NCBI RefSeq assembly: GCF_013141765.1
Contig: NZ_WHOD01000049.1
Location: 248,001 to 312,000 of the forward strand
Reading direction: 5' to 3'
DNA from: Paenibacillus foliorum
GTDB taxonomy: Bacteria; Bacillota; Bacilli; Paenibacillales; NBRC-103111
DNA length: 64,000 nt
Positions 17,173-26,611 of this stretch are shown here, in pieces. The translations under genes and the position numbers were made by a program. The notes below the pieces were generated by a model. That model was not told the DNA's origin, did no database searches, and saw nothing but the letters and a program-made list of their open reading frames with translations. Numbering within the stretch: the first letter of the stretch is position 1; the number at the start of each line of letters is the position of its first letter.

Positions 17173-18181
17173 ATGTTGACCACTACCCTTGCTTCTGTCG
17201 TTATAGGATCGCTTTTCGTTTCCAGCTTATCCTATGCCAATACAGACGCTGACCAAGACGGAATCGACGATAGTGTGGAACAGACACTCCTTTTGAAATA
17301 TGCCCCCAAGCTATATCTTCATCCGGATGAGGACAACAAACCTTCAAGTATTGATTGGTATCTGCAGCGTGTAGCCATGCGGTTTCATCATGACGGTGGC
17401 TGCAGTGACGATCAAATTCTGGCTCTCGGCTCCGTTACACAAGCGAATCTGTCTCAACAAGCTCACCAAACAAAAAAAATGGCTTTGCTCGCACACAGGC
17501 AGTAACATCCTTTCCAGCCAAGCACGTAATACCCGTGCTGACGAAGGGTTCTTCCTGCAGCCGCCGAACGATAACGCAATGGATAAAACCGTTCATTTAG
17601 GATCATCGAACAGTGCTGACTGGAAAGTATATGCACATGTAAAAGCTAGCAGTGTGCAGTCCGGTGGCTACGATGTGCAATATTGGTACTTCTACCCTTA
17701 TAATGACTCTCCATCCGTTGCCGGATTGGACTTTAATCATGAGGGCGACTGGGAGCATATCACAGTGACCGCGAGCAGCACTCAGCAGTTCGTTTCTGCT
17801 TATTACGCAGCCCATAATGGTGAAGGCAAGGATTACTCATCGGCTCAACTTCAGTTCGCCACTAAGGATGGTGTACTAGCAAGCGATAGCCAGAAATTAA
17901 CCAATGATTACACACATCCTGTTGTATATTCAGCTCTCGGTACACATGCCAGCTATCCTACTGCTGGTCAACAATCCCGCGGTGTGCTTCCAAGTGATTA
18001 TACAGGTGTCGGCAGCAGCTCCGATGCCTATTACAATGTAGTCAATGTTGGGGAATTAACACATCCTCTCAACGGACAGTCGTTCATTAATTATGCGGGC
18101 TTATGGGGAGAGATTGGAGAAACGGATATATCCACGGGGCCTGTAGGGCCTGCATTTCAAGGCGCCTGGAGTACCAAATAG
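17173..18181 (+). pseudogene. Secreted Vps62-like (DUF946-type) protein with a frameshift
   Basis: Frame one (from 17173) gives a signal-like N-terminus without basic residues (LTTTLASVVIGSLFVSSLSY), an acidic calcium-type loop DADQDGIDD, and YAPKLYLHPDEDNKPSSIDW, typical of Vps62-related proteins. It runs into a stop at 17505. A second frame carries the remainder (FFLQPPNDNAMDKTVHLG, GLDFNHEGDWEHITVTAS, YSALGTHASYPTAG) to 18181. The shift falls at an A8 run around 17470-17477, so one extra or missing A explains it: either a real pseudogene, a slippage-prone site or a sequencing error. No good ribosome site precedes 17173. The function of the family is unknown. Confidence 0.7.
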
Positions 18182-18209
18182 CCATTATAAGACTCGATTT
18201 ATGCCCATA

Positions 18210-18264
18210 CAAAACAAAAAGGAGCTTTACCACTATATTTCAGTGGCAATACTCCTTTTGTTTT
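18210..18264 (+). terminator. Terminator after the Vps62-like gene
   Basis: Long imperfect inverted repeat with arms AAAACAAAAAGGAG and CTCCTTTTGTTTT and an inner CCACT/AGTGG stem. T-rich on the plus side. Confidence 0.7.
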
Positions 18265-18367
18265 GCTGTATTGGACGAGCCGTGACGCAACAATGCGGTG
18301 GCAACGCTCCTAGTGATAAGCCGTTAGTGATAAATTCACAACTCGTGCCGCACTATTGCTCATTGGA

Positions 18368-18988
18368 TCATCGTTCTTGAGACGATGTGTCTTTCACACC
18401 TAAAGCATTCAAGAGGAATTGGTAGAGGTCACGATCGGGGATTTTTCCTGATTCTGGCGCTAGGACATTTTGGATCTGCAATCCGTTCTTGAAAACGGCG
18501 AACATCCTGGCCGCATTCTCCTCATTAATGTACTCGGGGATCGCCTTGTGCTGCTTTCCGACCTCAATCCACCTTTTGGTCATCTGGATGGAGGCTTCAT
18601 AGTAACGGTTCAAAATATCGGTAACGGCAGGACTATCCTTCTGACTTAGCAAATAAATAAAAATCAGATTGGCGGCATTTTCCCTACCTGCTAAGTTGTG
18701 CAGACTCCGAGACAGAGACTCGAAGGGGCCCAATGGTCCTGTTTTCTGTGAGGCTGTATCGGATACCGAGTCGATAAAGCGCTGATTTGCCTGCTGCTGT
18801 CCAGCCTCCAAAATGAGGGCAAACAATTCATCTTTGCTCTTTACATAATGGTAAATCGCGCCTTTCGTCAAACCGCCTTGAACTGCAATTTCTTGTAACG
18901 TCGTATTTCGGCAGCCTTTCTCCAGGATCAGCTTCTCAGCAATATCGAGAATGAGCTGAAGACTCGGATTCATAGATTTCTCTTTCAT
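18368..18988 (-). CDS. TetR-family repressor, second gene of an autoregulated operon
   Basis: The 206-residue protein has an N-terminal TetR helix-turn-helix (NTTLQEIAVQGGLTKGAIYH, residues about 24-50) and a typical all-helical ligand domain. GAGGTGA lies just before the ATG at 18988. It follows the membrane-protein gene by 25 bases. The paired operators at 19705-19750 sit on the operon promoter, so the protein very likely represses both genes. Confidence 0.9.
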   Translation of the reverse strand: MKEKSMNPSLQLILDIAEKLILEKGCRNTTLQEIAVQGGLTKGAIYHYVKSKDELFALILEAGQQQANQRFIDSVSDTASQKTGPLGPFESLSRSLHNLAGRENAANLIFIYLLSQKDSPAVTDILNRYYEASIQMTKRWIEVGKQHKAIPEYINEENAARMFAVFKNGLQIQNVLAPESGKIPDRDLYQFLLNALGVKDTSSQER

Positions 18989-19013
18989 GGGATCACCTCA
19001 CCTCAGTATATAA

Positions 19014-19619
19014 TTAAATAATCACAGACTTCTTCTTTACCTGTCTAACATAATGAACATTCCACCAGATGGTCAGACCAATAATTCCATAAGCAACGAT
19101 TGGGGAAACAATCAAAAATTCGGATATCGATAACGAGTAAACGAGCAATACCTTTACACCCGACTCGAAAAGCAAGCTTATTCCCCAAACGAGTGTGATT
19201 AAGCGAAATGTTTTTCGGACTCCCGGGAATTTGGACCATTTGTCATTCAAGGCAGAATCACGACCCATAAACCTTTCTGCAAAATAATAAATGAGAGGTC
19301 TGGAAAAGAAAAGAGAAACTAAAAACAGGATGCCCATTATGCCGGTAATATAAGACTCCCGTAATAGAATGAACCTCTCATCCCCTCCAATGAAGACGGC
19401 AATGATCCCCAGTACAATACCTAGAAAAATAAAACTGGAGAAAGCACTTATCTTCTTCGTTCGGATCAAACTAACTAGCGAATCACATAACGGTATCAAG
19501 GCGGCTACCGAGAGAGCTGTAAGACCGCTGGTATAGGGGATCAGCAGCTGGTAGGCCAAATAGGGCATAGCAATATTCAACAAAACCGTAAAGATAATCT
19601 CATTTCTCGTCTTATTCAT
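19014..19619 (-). CDS. Membrane protein resembling the VC0807 family
   Basis: The 201-residue protein has about six hydrophobic segments, with a conserved-looking centre RPLIYYFAERFMGRD and FPGVRKTFRLITLVWGISLL that resembles VC0807/septation-protein-like membrane proteins. No catalytic motif is visible. It is first in an operon with the TetR repressor; such pairs often involve a transporter or envelope protein needed under a toxic ligand. Assignment is by general resemblance. Confidence 0.6.
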   Translation of the reverse strand: MNKTRNEIIFTVLLNIAMPYLAYQLLIPYTSGLTALSVAALIPLCDSLVSLIRTKKISAFSSFIFLGIVLGIIAVFIGGDERFILLRESYITGIMGILFLVSLFFSRPLIYYFAERFMGRDSALNDKWSKFPGVRKTFRLITLVWGISLLFESGVKVLLVYSLSISEFLIVSPIVAYGIIGLTIWWNVHYVRQVKKKSVII

Positions 19620-19704
19620 ATCTTTTATTTCCTTTCTCCTATGAAAAGTTCGTTCGTGTAAGCTGTGATTAAATCACGGGAAAACGATATACCCGTCATC
19701 ACCA

Positions 19705-19757
19705 ACCTACCGTCGGTATGTATTTATTATTGTACATACCGGCGGTAGGTATGTCAA
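19705..19757 (-). promoter_or_regulatory. Promoter with two inverted TetR operators
   Basis: On the minus strand TTGACA (19757-19752), a 17-bp spacer and TACAAT (19734-19729) form a near-perfect sigma-A promoter. Box 2, ACATACCGGCGGTAGGT at 19734-19750, fills the spacer. Box 1, ACCTACCGTCGGTATGT at 19705-19721, lies just downstream of the -10, and is the reverse complement of box 2 except for one central base. Each box is itself nearly palindromic. Confidence 0.85.
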
Positions 19758-19901
19758 TATTCAAGTTTCCTATTTTTTCAAAAATTCTTATTAGGAACCA
19801 GTGAGAACCTTCATAGTATCTTCATGAAACTTGTTGTTGTCTGCTCTATACTGAAAGAAGATTGAATTTATTAACAAATCGATATACGAGGTGATTCTAT
19901 T

Positions 19902-21353
19902 ATGACTATTAATAAGAACAAGCTTACGACGAGTTGGGGGGCGCCCGTTGGCGATAACCAGAACTCCATGACAGCTGGATCACGAGGTCCAACACTTATT
20001 CAAGATGTTCATCTTTTAGAAAAGCTGGCGCATTTCAATAGAGAGCGTGTTCCTGAACGTGTAGTTCATGCCAAAGGCGCAGGAGCACATGGTTATTTTG
20101 AGGTTACTCAAGATTTAACGAAATATACCAAAGCCGATTTTTTATCTGAGGTTGGGAAGCGTACGCCTATGTTCATTCGTTTCTCTACGGTAGCTGGAGA
20201 GAATGGATCTTCGGATACAGTTCGTGATCCACGCGGCTTCGCCGTGAAATTTTATACCGAGGAAGGCAATTATGACTTGGTAGGGAATAACACCCCTGTG
20301 TTTTTCATCCGAGATGCGATCAAATTTCCTGACTTTATTCATACCCAAAAGCGTCATCCCCAAACCCACTTGAAAAATCCGAACGCGGTATGGGATTTCT
20401 GGTCCTTATCTCCCGAATCTTTGCATCAAGTAACCATACTAATGTCCGATCGCGGTATTCCGGCAACCCTTCGACATATGCACGGTTTTGGAAGTCACAC
20501 CTTCAAATGGGTGAATGCCGAAGGTCAAGGCGTATGGGTGAAATATCATTTCAAAACCGAACAAGGTGTTCAAAATTTGGCTCCGGATGTAGCTGCACAG
20601 CTCGCAGGGGAGAATCCGGATTATCACACGGAGGATCTTTTCAACGCTATTGATCAAGGTGATTTCCCCGCTTGGAAGCTATGTGTTCAGATTATGCCTT
20701 TGGAGGACGCTAACACTTATCGTTTTGATCCGTTTGATGTTACCAAGGTATGGTCGCAAAAAGACTATCCGTTAATTGAAGTAGGCCGAATGGTGTTGGA
20801 TAGAAATCCGGACAATTATTTTGCCGAAGTGGAGCAAGCGACCTTCTCCCCTGGAACACTCGTGCCTGGCATTGAGGTTTCACCGGATAAAATGCTGCAG
20901 GGACGACTTTTCGCTTATGCAGATGCTCATCGTTACCGTGTGGGCGCTAATCACAATAGTCTGCCGATCAACCGTCCCAAGGCTGAAGTAAACAACTACC
21001 AACGGGATGGACAAATGCGTTCTGACAATAATGGGGGAAGCTCCGTGTACTACGAGCCTAACAGCTTCAGTGGACCGACAGAAACACCTCATAATAAGCC
21101 GGCCTCTTACGAGGTTTCAGGTGCAGCAGATAGCGTTGCTTACGATCATGATGACCATTATACGCAAGCTGGGGACTTATACCGTCTGTTAAGTGTAGAA
21201 GAACGTGAGCGTCTGGTTCAAACAATTGTTGGTGCTATGAAGCCTGTGGAGAAAGATGAAATCAAGCTTAGACAAATCGGACACTTTTATAAAGCAGATC
21301 CTGAGTATGGAAAAGGTGTGGCAGCAGGTCTTGGTTTATCCATACCGGAATAA
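19902..21353 (+). CDS. katA: Monofunctional haem catalase (clade 3 KatA)
   Basis: At 483 residues it is a standard small-subunit catalase. The active-site His56 is in [15 protein letters not shown], Asn129 in [10 protein letters not shown], and the proximal haem Tyr in [14 protein letters not shown]. It converts hydrogen peroxide to water and oxygen in the cytoplasm. GAGGTGAT precedes the ATG at good spacing. A PerR box was not recognisable in the 5' region. It is transcribed alone. Confidence 0.97.
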   Translation: MTINKNKLTTSWGAPVGDNQNSMTAGSRGPTLIQDVHLLEKLAHFNRERVPERVVHAKGAGAHGYFEVTQDLTKYTKADFLSEVGKRTPMFIRFSTVAGENGSSDTVRDPRGFAVKFYTEEGNYDLVGNNTPVFFIRDAIKFPDFIHTQKRHPQTHLKNPNAVWDFWSLSPESLHQVTILMSDRGIPATLRHMHGFGSHTFKWVNAEGQGVWVKYHFKTEQGVQNLAPDVAAQLAGENPDYHTEDLFNAIDQGDFPAWKLCVQIMPLEDANTYRFDPFDVTKVWSQKDYPLIEVGRMVLDRNPDNYFAEVEQATFSPGTLVPGIEVSPDKMLQGRLFAYADAHRYRVGANHNSLPINRPKAEVNNYQRDGQMRSDNNGGSSVYYEPNSFSGPTETPHNKPASYEVSGAADSVAYDHDDHYTQAGDLYRLLSVEERERLVQTIVGAMKPVEKDEIKLRQIGHFYKADPEYGKGVAAGLGLSIPE

Positions 21354-21365
21354 AATGAATAGCAG

Positions 21366-21411
21366 AAGACAGCATCCCTTTTGTAGTCGAGGATAGCTGT
21401 CTTTCTTTTTT
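21366..21411 (+). terminator. Terminator after katA
   Basis: AAGACAGC-ATCC and GGAT-A-GCTGTCTT arms are followed by TCTTTTTT. Confidence 0.85.
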
Positions 21412-21495
21412 AGAGCAGATCTCCCCTATCCGAAAAAAACAAAAGAGACACCGAATCGGCTGTCTCTTCTGATATAAGGAGAACTTCATGTTTGT

Positions 21496-22473
21496 TTACC
21501 CTAGCTTCCTCCGCATCAACAAATAAAGAAAGTAAGGAGCGCCGATGAGAGAAGTCATAATTCCGACTGGAATTTCAATTGGCGGCATAATAATCCGTCC
21601 TGCAGTGTCAGCAGCGATCACCAGTACCGCACCCAGTACCGCTGAAGTCGGCAGGATATATCGAAAGTTCGATCCTACCAGCAGCCTGGCAAGATGCGGA
21701 ATGACAAGCCCGATGAATCCTATTGCACCCGCTACTGCAACGACACTTCCTGCAAGACCAACCGCAACTGCTATCAAAAATAGACGCGTGCGGTCAATCC
21801 GCATCCCAAGGCCACGCACCGATTCCTCATTCAAAAGAAGCGTATTTAAGTTACGACAGCTGAGCAGCGCCAATAAAGCTCCAGCAATCGTCCAGGGCCA
21901 CACCATCTCTACATGCTCCCAAGAACGGGCGTAAAGGCTGCCCTTTAGCCAGACGAGAGCTTGGGCGGCAGAAGGTGCGAACTTCACAATAATCAGGGTG
22001 ATTATCGCATGCAGCCCTCCTGTCACCGCCACTCCGCATAACGTGAGACGTTCCGGCTTCACCCCATTCCGGTAAGCGAGCGCATAAATTAATAGACTCG
22101 CGCACACGGCCCCAGCAAAAGCATATACAGGAAGCATAGCAGCCGAATACTGAGGTACCGCCAGAATCATAATAACCGTGACCAAGCCGCCCCCTGCTGT
22201 AATTCCCATTAAATCAGGCGCGGCAAGCGGATTTCGTGTCACTCCCTGAAGTATAGCTCCCGAAAGCGACATATTAATGCCTATCAGCATAGCAATAACG
22301 AGGCGAGGAAGCCTATAGGTATATATCACTCCGTCCCGCGATGTTAGCTCCTCAATCATTTGGTCAAAGGGAGTTTCCACCGCTCCCAGTCGCAAGCTTA
22401 GCACCGAGAAGACGGCCAGCAGCACACTGCCTGCAATTATTACCAAGAGAAAGCGCCTCTTCTGATTTACCAT
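21496..22473 (-). CDS. Iron-siderophore ABC permease, FecCD family (second subunit)
   Basis: The 325-residue permease has 8-10 membrane segments and the FecCD landmarks YRLPRLVIAMLIGINMSLSG, GVTRNPLAAPDLMGITAGGG and GFIGLVIPHLARLLVG. It pairs with the next permease to import a ferric siderophore delivered by the lipoprotein at 23517. It starts directly at the stop of that permease. No FecE-type ATPase gene follows. Confidence 0.92.
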   Translation of the reverse strand: MVNQKRRFLLVIIAGSVLLAVFSVLSLRLGAVETPFDQMIEELTSRDGVIYTYRLPRLVIAMLIGINMSLSGAILQGVTRNPLAAPDLMGITAGGGLVTVIMILAVPQYSAAMLPVYAFAGAVCASLLIYALAYRNGVKPERLTLCGVAVTGGLHAIITLIIVKFAPSAAQALVWLKGSLYARSWEHVEMVWPWTIAGALLALLSCRNLNTLLLNEESVRGLGMRIDRTRLFLIAVAVGLAGSVVAVAGAIGFIGLVIPHLARLLVGSNFRYILPTSAVLGAVLVIAADTAGRIIMPPIEIPVGIMTSLIGAPYFLYLLMRRKLG

Positions 22474-23493
22474 TTAACCTCCCCCCATTTTCCTACGCAT
22501 CAAATAAAGAAAGAAGGGCGTTCCCAGCAAGGCAGTGAGAATCCCAACCGGTGTATCGGTAGGGTATAGCACCCATTGACTGCCTATATCTGCAAGCAGC
22601 AGCAAGCTGGCGCCCATCAGCGCAGAGACAGGGATTACTATTCGATAATCGGTGCCTACACAAGACCTCACAATATGAGGAACAATCAAGCCTACGAATC
22701 CAATAGGCCCTGTAAGAGCAACCGAGCCCCCGACAAGGATAATAACAATAAGAAAGGCCATCCGGCGAACCCGTACTACATTTTGCCCAAGCCCTTTAGC
22801 AGACTCTTCTCCTAATGAAAAAATGTTGAATTGATTCGCCAGCAGCACGCTGCCTACAGCCGCAGGAACGAAGCTGATCAGACTTAACTGTACATCCGTC
22901 CATGTCGCTCCTGATAATTTCCCCGCCATCCAATATAGAATTTCCGATAAGCTATCATCAAAAAGAATAATGAACCCCGTCGTCAAAGAGGCCATAAACA
23001 TCGAAACAGCGACTCCGGCTAACACCAGACGCATGACCGTATATCCGGCAAGCCGGGATAAGCTGTATACAATACTCCCTCCTGCCGCCGCACCAGTGAA
23101 GCCAGCAATAAGAATGGTAGCCGTAACATCCTTCATGCCGAACAAGACCAGCGACAGAACAACAAAGAAGGAAGCACCTTGATTTATGCCCATGATCTCG
23201 GGATCAGACAAGGAGTTCCTTGTAATTCCTTGCAGCAAGCACCCGGCTACAGCAAGCCCCGAACCTACTATAATAGCTAGCAGGATACGCGGCAACCGAA
23301 CATACCATACCTTATACACCAGCAAATTCGATGTATCCAGGCTTAACAATTCCCCCGCCTTACTCCAGCTTAAGCCTTTAACGCCTGCAACAAGTCCAAT
23401 AAGGGCGGCTGCCAGGAGCACTGCAATCAAGACCCCACTCAAAAGGAGAACAGACCCCGTCTGCCCCTGTCTGCCTGACAGCAGTCGATTCAC
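22474..23493 (-). CDS. Iron-siderophore ABC permease, FecCD family (first subunit)
   Basis: A 339-residue FecCD permease with YVRLPRILLAIIVGSGLAVA, LQGITRNSLSDPEIMGINQG and PIGFVGLIVPHIVRSCVGTD. It lies 23 bases after the binding-protein gene and abuts the second permease gene. The gene order binding protein, permease, permease matches B. subtilis yfmCDE and feuABC, but the ATPase is missing. Confidence 0.92.
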   Translation of the reverse strand: MNRLLSGRQGQTGSVLLLSGVLIAVLLAAALIGLVAGVKGLSWSKAGELLSLDTSNLLVYKVWYVRLPRILLAIIVGSGLAVAGCLLQGITRNSLSDPEIMGINQGASFFVVLSLVLFGMKDVTATILIAGFTGAAAGGSIVYSLSRLAGYTVMRLVLAGVAVSMFMASLTTGFIILFDDSLSEILYWMAGKLSGATWTDVQLSLISFVPAAVGSVLLANQFNIFSLGEESAKGLGQNVVRVRRMAFLIVIILVGGSVALTGPIGFVGLIVPHIVRSCVGTDYRIVIPVSALMGASLLLLADIGSQWVLYPTDTPVGILTALLGTPFFLYLMRRKMGGG

Positions 23494-23516
23494 CGTTCAC
23501 ACTACCTCCCGCGAGC

Positions 23517-24524
23517 TTATTTTCCGCCTGTCATGATTTTCACTGCCTGCTCCAGAATCAAGTCTGCAGCCAACGGTCCTCTTCCTTTGGACCATAGGTC
23601 ACGGCTTACCTCTACCGCTTTATTTTCTTTAACTGCCTTTAAGTTTTTATACAACGGGTTATTCAACCATTTGCCGGGCTCGCCATACATAAACACATAA
23701 TCTGGATTGAACTCACCTAGCCGCTCCAGACTAAGCTTGGCAATATCGGTTTTGCTTTCTGCAGCAGACAAATCCTTTTTGCCTTCAAACAAATAATTAG
23801 TACCGATCTCAGTCAACAAGGACCCGATAAAAGAAGATTTCAGCCATACAGTCGAATCATCCTCAAATGCTCCTACGACCAATACGCTCGGCTTGTTCTT
23901 CACTTTCTCCTGAGCAGAGGCGATCTTCTCCGCAATTCCTTTCTTTACCTTATCTGCTTGTTCCTTCTTGTCCAGAACATCTGCAAGATTGGTAAAGTTA
24001 CTTAATATTGCTTGATAGCTGCTGTCATCCAAAGCAATGGTGGGAGCAATTTCTGCCAGCTGGCTCTTGATCATTTCATGGCGATTCGGACTCGCAATTA
24101 TAAGATCAGGCTTAACCGATTTGAGCACTTCCAGATTTGGCTGTTTGGCTTGCCCGACATTAATTACATTTTTTGCATTGAAGCGATCCTTGAGATATTC
24201 GGGAAAACTGGATTCACCAATACCTACTGATGCCACTGGATTGACTTCCAACGCCGTAAGCATGTCGATATAGGCAAAATCCAGCGCTACTATCTTCTGC
24301 GGAACCTTCTTTAATTGGGTTGTTCCCCACATGTGCTTAATTGTTTTCCCCTCAGAAGCTGAAGCTGCGGTACCAGTACTTGCAACAGCTGAGCCCTCAC
24401 CCGGTTTAGCAGAAACCGCAGCCGCTTCACTTGACGGCTTAACAGAACCGCAGCCTGCCAAAAGGGATAGACTCATTAACAAACCAGCCCCCATGACAAG
24501 CAGCGGCTTTCTAAATTTAAACAT
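23517..24524 (-). CDS. Siderophore-binding lipoprotein, FecB/YfmC-like
   Basis: A 335-residue lipoprotein with lipobox LLAGC (Cys around 26) and an Ala/Ser-rich tether to about residue 60. The binding fold then shows IKHMWGTTQLKKVPQKIVAL, QPNLEVLKSVKPDLIIASPN and a C-terminal LWSKGRGPLAADLILEQ stretch, typical of class III siderophore binders. It captures a ferric siderophore outside the membrane. A Fur-box-like site lies 40 bases upstream, so iron repression is expected, probably with activation by the Btr-like regulator encoded just upstream. Confidence 0.9.
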   Translation of the reverse strand: MFKFRKPLLVMGAGLLMSLSLLAGCGSVKPSSEAAAVSAKPGEGSAVASTGTAASASEGKTIKHMWGTTQLKKVPQKIVALDFAYIDMLTALEVNPVASVGIGESSFPEYLKDRFNAKNVINVGQAKQPNLEVLKSVKPDLIIASPNRHEMIKSQLAEIAPTIALDDSSYQAILSNFTNLADVLDKKEQADKVKKGIAEKIASAQEKVKNKPSVLVVGAFEDDSTVWLKSSFIGSLLTEIGTNYLFEGKKDLSAAESKTDIAKLSLERLGEFNPDYVFMYGEPGKWLNNPLYKNLKAVKENKAVEVSRDLWSKGRGPLAADLILEQAVKIMTGGK

Positions 24525-24561
24525 TCAAATTTCCCCCTTCATATATCGTTTCTTCTTAATT

Positions 24562-24580
24562 AACAATGAATATCATTCTC
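24562..24580 (-). promoter_or_regulatory. Fur box upstream of the siderophore-uptake genes
   Basis: GAGAATGATATTCATTGTT on the minus strand matches the 19-bp Fur consensus GATAATGATAATCATTATC at 15 positions. Confidence 0.75.
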
Positions 24581-24643
24581 ATTTAAGATTATATTTCAAC
24601 AGTATATACGAAAGAGCGCTTTTTAAGCTATGAAGATTTTTGT

Positions 24644-26290
24644 TCAATTGTTTGAAGATTTTTGACTTTTTTGTTCCTCAGGCGCAAATATACGTACGAC
24701 CTCATCGATCACCAGCTCATGGCTTGACGCTGAATAATCGATCCATGGATAAAGCGCTATATCCACGCATTGATGATGTCTAACCGCGGTTAAAGCTTGC
24801 CACTGCGGACTTTGGATTAATTTTCGCATCATTTTTTGATCCTTTTTATGGGGTGATCCCATCAACAGCACATAATTGGCATCATAGTCCGGCAGTTCTT
24901 CCAATGTGATTGTTTTTCTCCATTTGATACCACGAACGTTCTCCGGAGGCGTCAGCTTCAAATCCTGGTACAGCGTACTGCCAATATTTCTGTCCATGCC
25001 GTAAACTCTTAATTTGCCCCCGACAATCCGAAGAACAAATACGGTCTCATCCCCGATATTCGCTTTTATCCGTTGGCTGGCCTGCTCTGCCTTTTGTTCA
25101 TAATATTGCAGCCATGCCTTCGCTTCCTTCCTTCTCCCCACAAGGTCTGCAATCCGGTATAATCGTTCACGCCACGGTATATCCCAATACGGAATAGTAA
25201 CTGTAGGTGCTACATGAGTCAGCTCTTTATTCAGCTTCGCCCATTCATCGTCACACAAGATTAGCGTAGGCTTTAACCGGACCAAATCATCCATTGAAGA
25301 TTTGCCGTCTACGAGAATTGGCAGTGGCATTCCTTCGTACTGATTGTAAATTGGGGATACTTCCGATCCTCTCGCCATAACCGCAGCATGCGGTGAAATA
25401 CCTAGCGCCAGAAAATCGCCATGAAAGGAATGCCTCATTGCAACAACAATTGTGCGGCTCATTTTGACATATTCAGTAGGTGAATAACCGGTTTCCTTCT
25501 TGAACATACGACTAAAATATGATTCTTCTTTATATCCCAGATACTGAGCTATTTCATAATACGAGCCTTGAGAATAAACGAGCAATTCCTTCGCCCGATT
25601 CATACGAAGCTTCGTCATATAAGAGTTGGGGCTGAGTCCTTTCAGCTTTTTAAACAAACGTGAATAGTAGCTCGGACTAAACCCCGCCAACCGGGACAAC
25701 TCCTCAAGAGGCAGATTTTTCGTGTAATGCTGATGTATATATTCAACTGTCCGTTCCACACCATTCCGCTGCTGATTGATTCCATCCTCAAGTTCTACAG
25801 CGACCAGATACAACAGCTCATGTAGCAAGCCTTTCAGACGATATTGCCCGCGTCCTCCATCATTCCCTTTCCTGCAGCCATATAACTGTTCAAATAAATA
25901 ATGCACCTGCGGCTGATGATTATGTATAGGCACCTCCCCATTCAGAGGAAATGCCTCTCCTTCGGCACGATAGACGTAGTCCTTGTCTGTTTTTCTCAGT
26001 AGGGTTCGATAGGTAAAAGATACCGTGTAAAAGATCAAAGGAACTGCAGAATCCGATGCGGCTTCAAACTTCTGCCCCTTCGATAGAAATAACAAATGTC
26101 CCGCTCCAATCCGACAGGTTTCCCCATTCAGCTCCAATTTCGCTGTCCCCTTATGAACGAACCATATTTGGCAGGACGACACAATCTGGGGCTGGCTTCT
26201 CCAATGAGGTGAGCACTCGGTTAGCTCCACATCTGTCACATCGATGATCAGTTCATTAAGCCGGGTATATATATCGCTTGGTATCATCAT
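24644..26290 (-). CDS. Btr-like regulator: AraC helix-turn-helix joined to a siderophore-binding domain
   Basis: Three parts are visible in about 548 residues: a cupin-like N-terminus (1-160), paired AraC helix-turn-helix motifs (about 165-265; YTKNLPLEELSRLAGFSPSY and GSYYEIAQYLGYKEESYFSR), and a C-terminal periplasmic-binding-like domain (about 280-540; MDDLVRLKPTLILCDDEWAK, VLLMGSPHKKDQ). B. subtilis Btr has this layout and activates siderophore uptake when it binds the iron-siderophore. I start at ATG 26290, since residues encoded upstream to 26419 look like leader sequence. It is probably the activator of the three genes downstream. Confidence 0.88.
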   Translation of the reverse strand: MMIPSDIYTRLNELIIDVTDVELTECSPHWRSQPQIVSSCQIWFVHKGTAKLELNGETCRIGAGHLLFLSKGQKFEAASDSAVPLIFYTVSFTYRTLLRKTDKDYVYRAEGEAFPLNGEVPIHNHQPQVHYLFEQLYGCRKGNDGGRGQYRLKGLLHELLYLVAVELEDGINQQRNGVERTVEYIHQHYTKNLPLEELSRLAGFSPSYYSRLFKKLKGLSPNSYMTKLRMNRAKELLVYSQGSYYEIAQYLGYKEESYFSRMFKKETGYSPTEYVKMSRTIVVAMRHSFHGDFLALGISPHAAVMARGSEVSPIYNQYEGMPLPILVDGKSSMDDLVRLKPTLILCDDEWAKLNKELTHVAPTVTIPYWDIPWRERLYRIADLVGRRKEAKAWLQYYEQKAEQASQRIKANIGDETVFVLRIVGGKLRVYGMDRNIGSTLYQDLKLTPPENVRGIKWRKTITLEELPDYDANYVLLMGSPHKKDQKMMRKLIQSPQWQALTAVRHHQCVDIALYPWIDYSASSHELVIDEVVRIFAPEEQKSQKSSNN

Positions 26291-26515
26291 TGTTTTATTT
26301 GTTCCCCTTGTATAATCGCATAAGATGGATAACCCCGAAAAAGCAAACTTCTCGCAAATATAGCTTGGTTCCATTTTAGCATGTATAGCACCCATTCGTA
26401 GCCTTACATTAAATAACAAATAAATTCCTTGCCACAGATGTAATCACAGAAATGATTGTATTGTTGTCCGCTTCCTTAAAAATAAGACAAGCCCCCCTTC
26501 CGATCTCTATAACGC

Positions 26516-26547
26516 AAAAAGCAACGACCTAAGGGTCGATGCTTTTG
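26516..26547. terminator. Terminator after the Gfo/Idh/MocA gene
   Basis: AAAAAGCAACGACC / GGTCGATGCTTTT stem with a 4-base loop and a T5 run on the minus strand. Confidence 0.8.
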
Positions 26548-26560
26548 CTTATAATGGAGA
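26548..26560 (-). repeat. 3'-UTR motif copy (CGTCTCCATTATA)
   Basis: On the minus strand CGTCTCCATTATAAGCAAAAG runs into the terminator. It resembles the copies at 38259-38280 and 63949-63970, with a few differences. Confidence 0.4.
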
Positions 26561-26611
26561 CGGGCCTCGGCTGATATATCATAAAATCTAACCCAATGAT
26601 TCCGTCATTAA

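Noticed and set aside
19780..19901. PerR box before katA
   Set aside because: No TTATAATNATTATAA-like sequence could be found.
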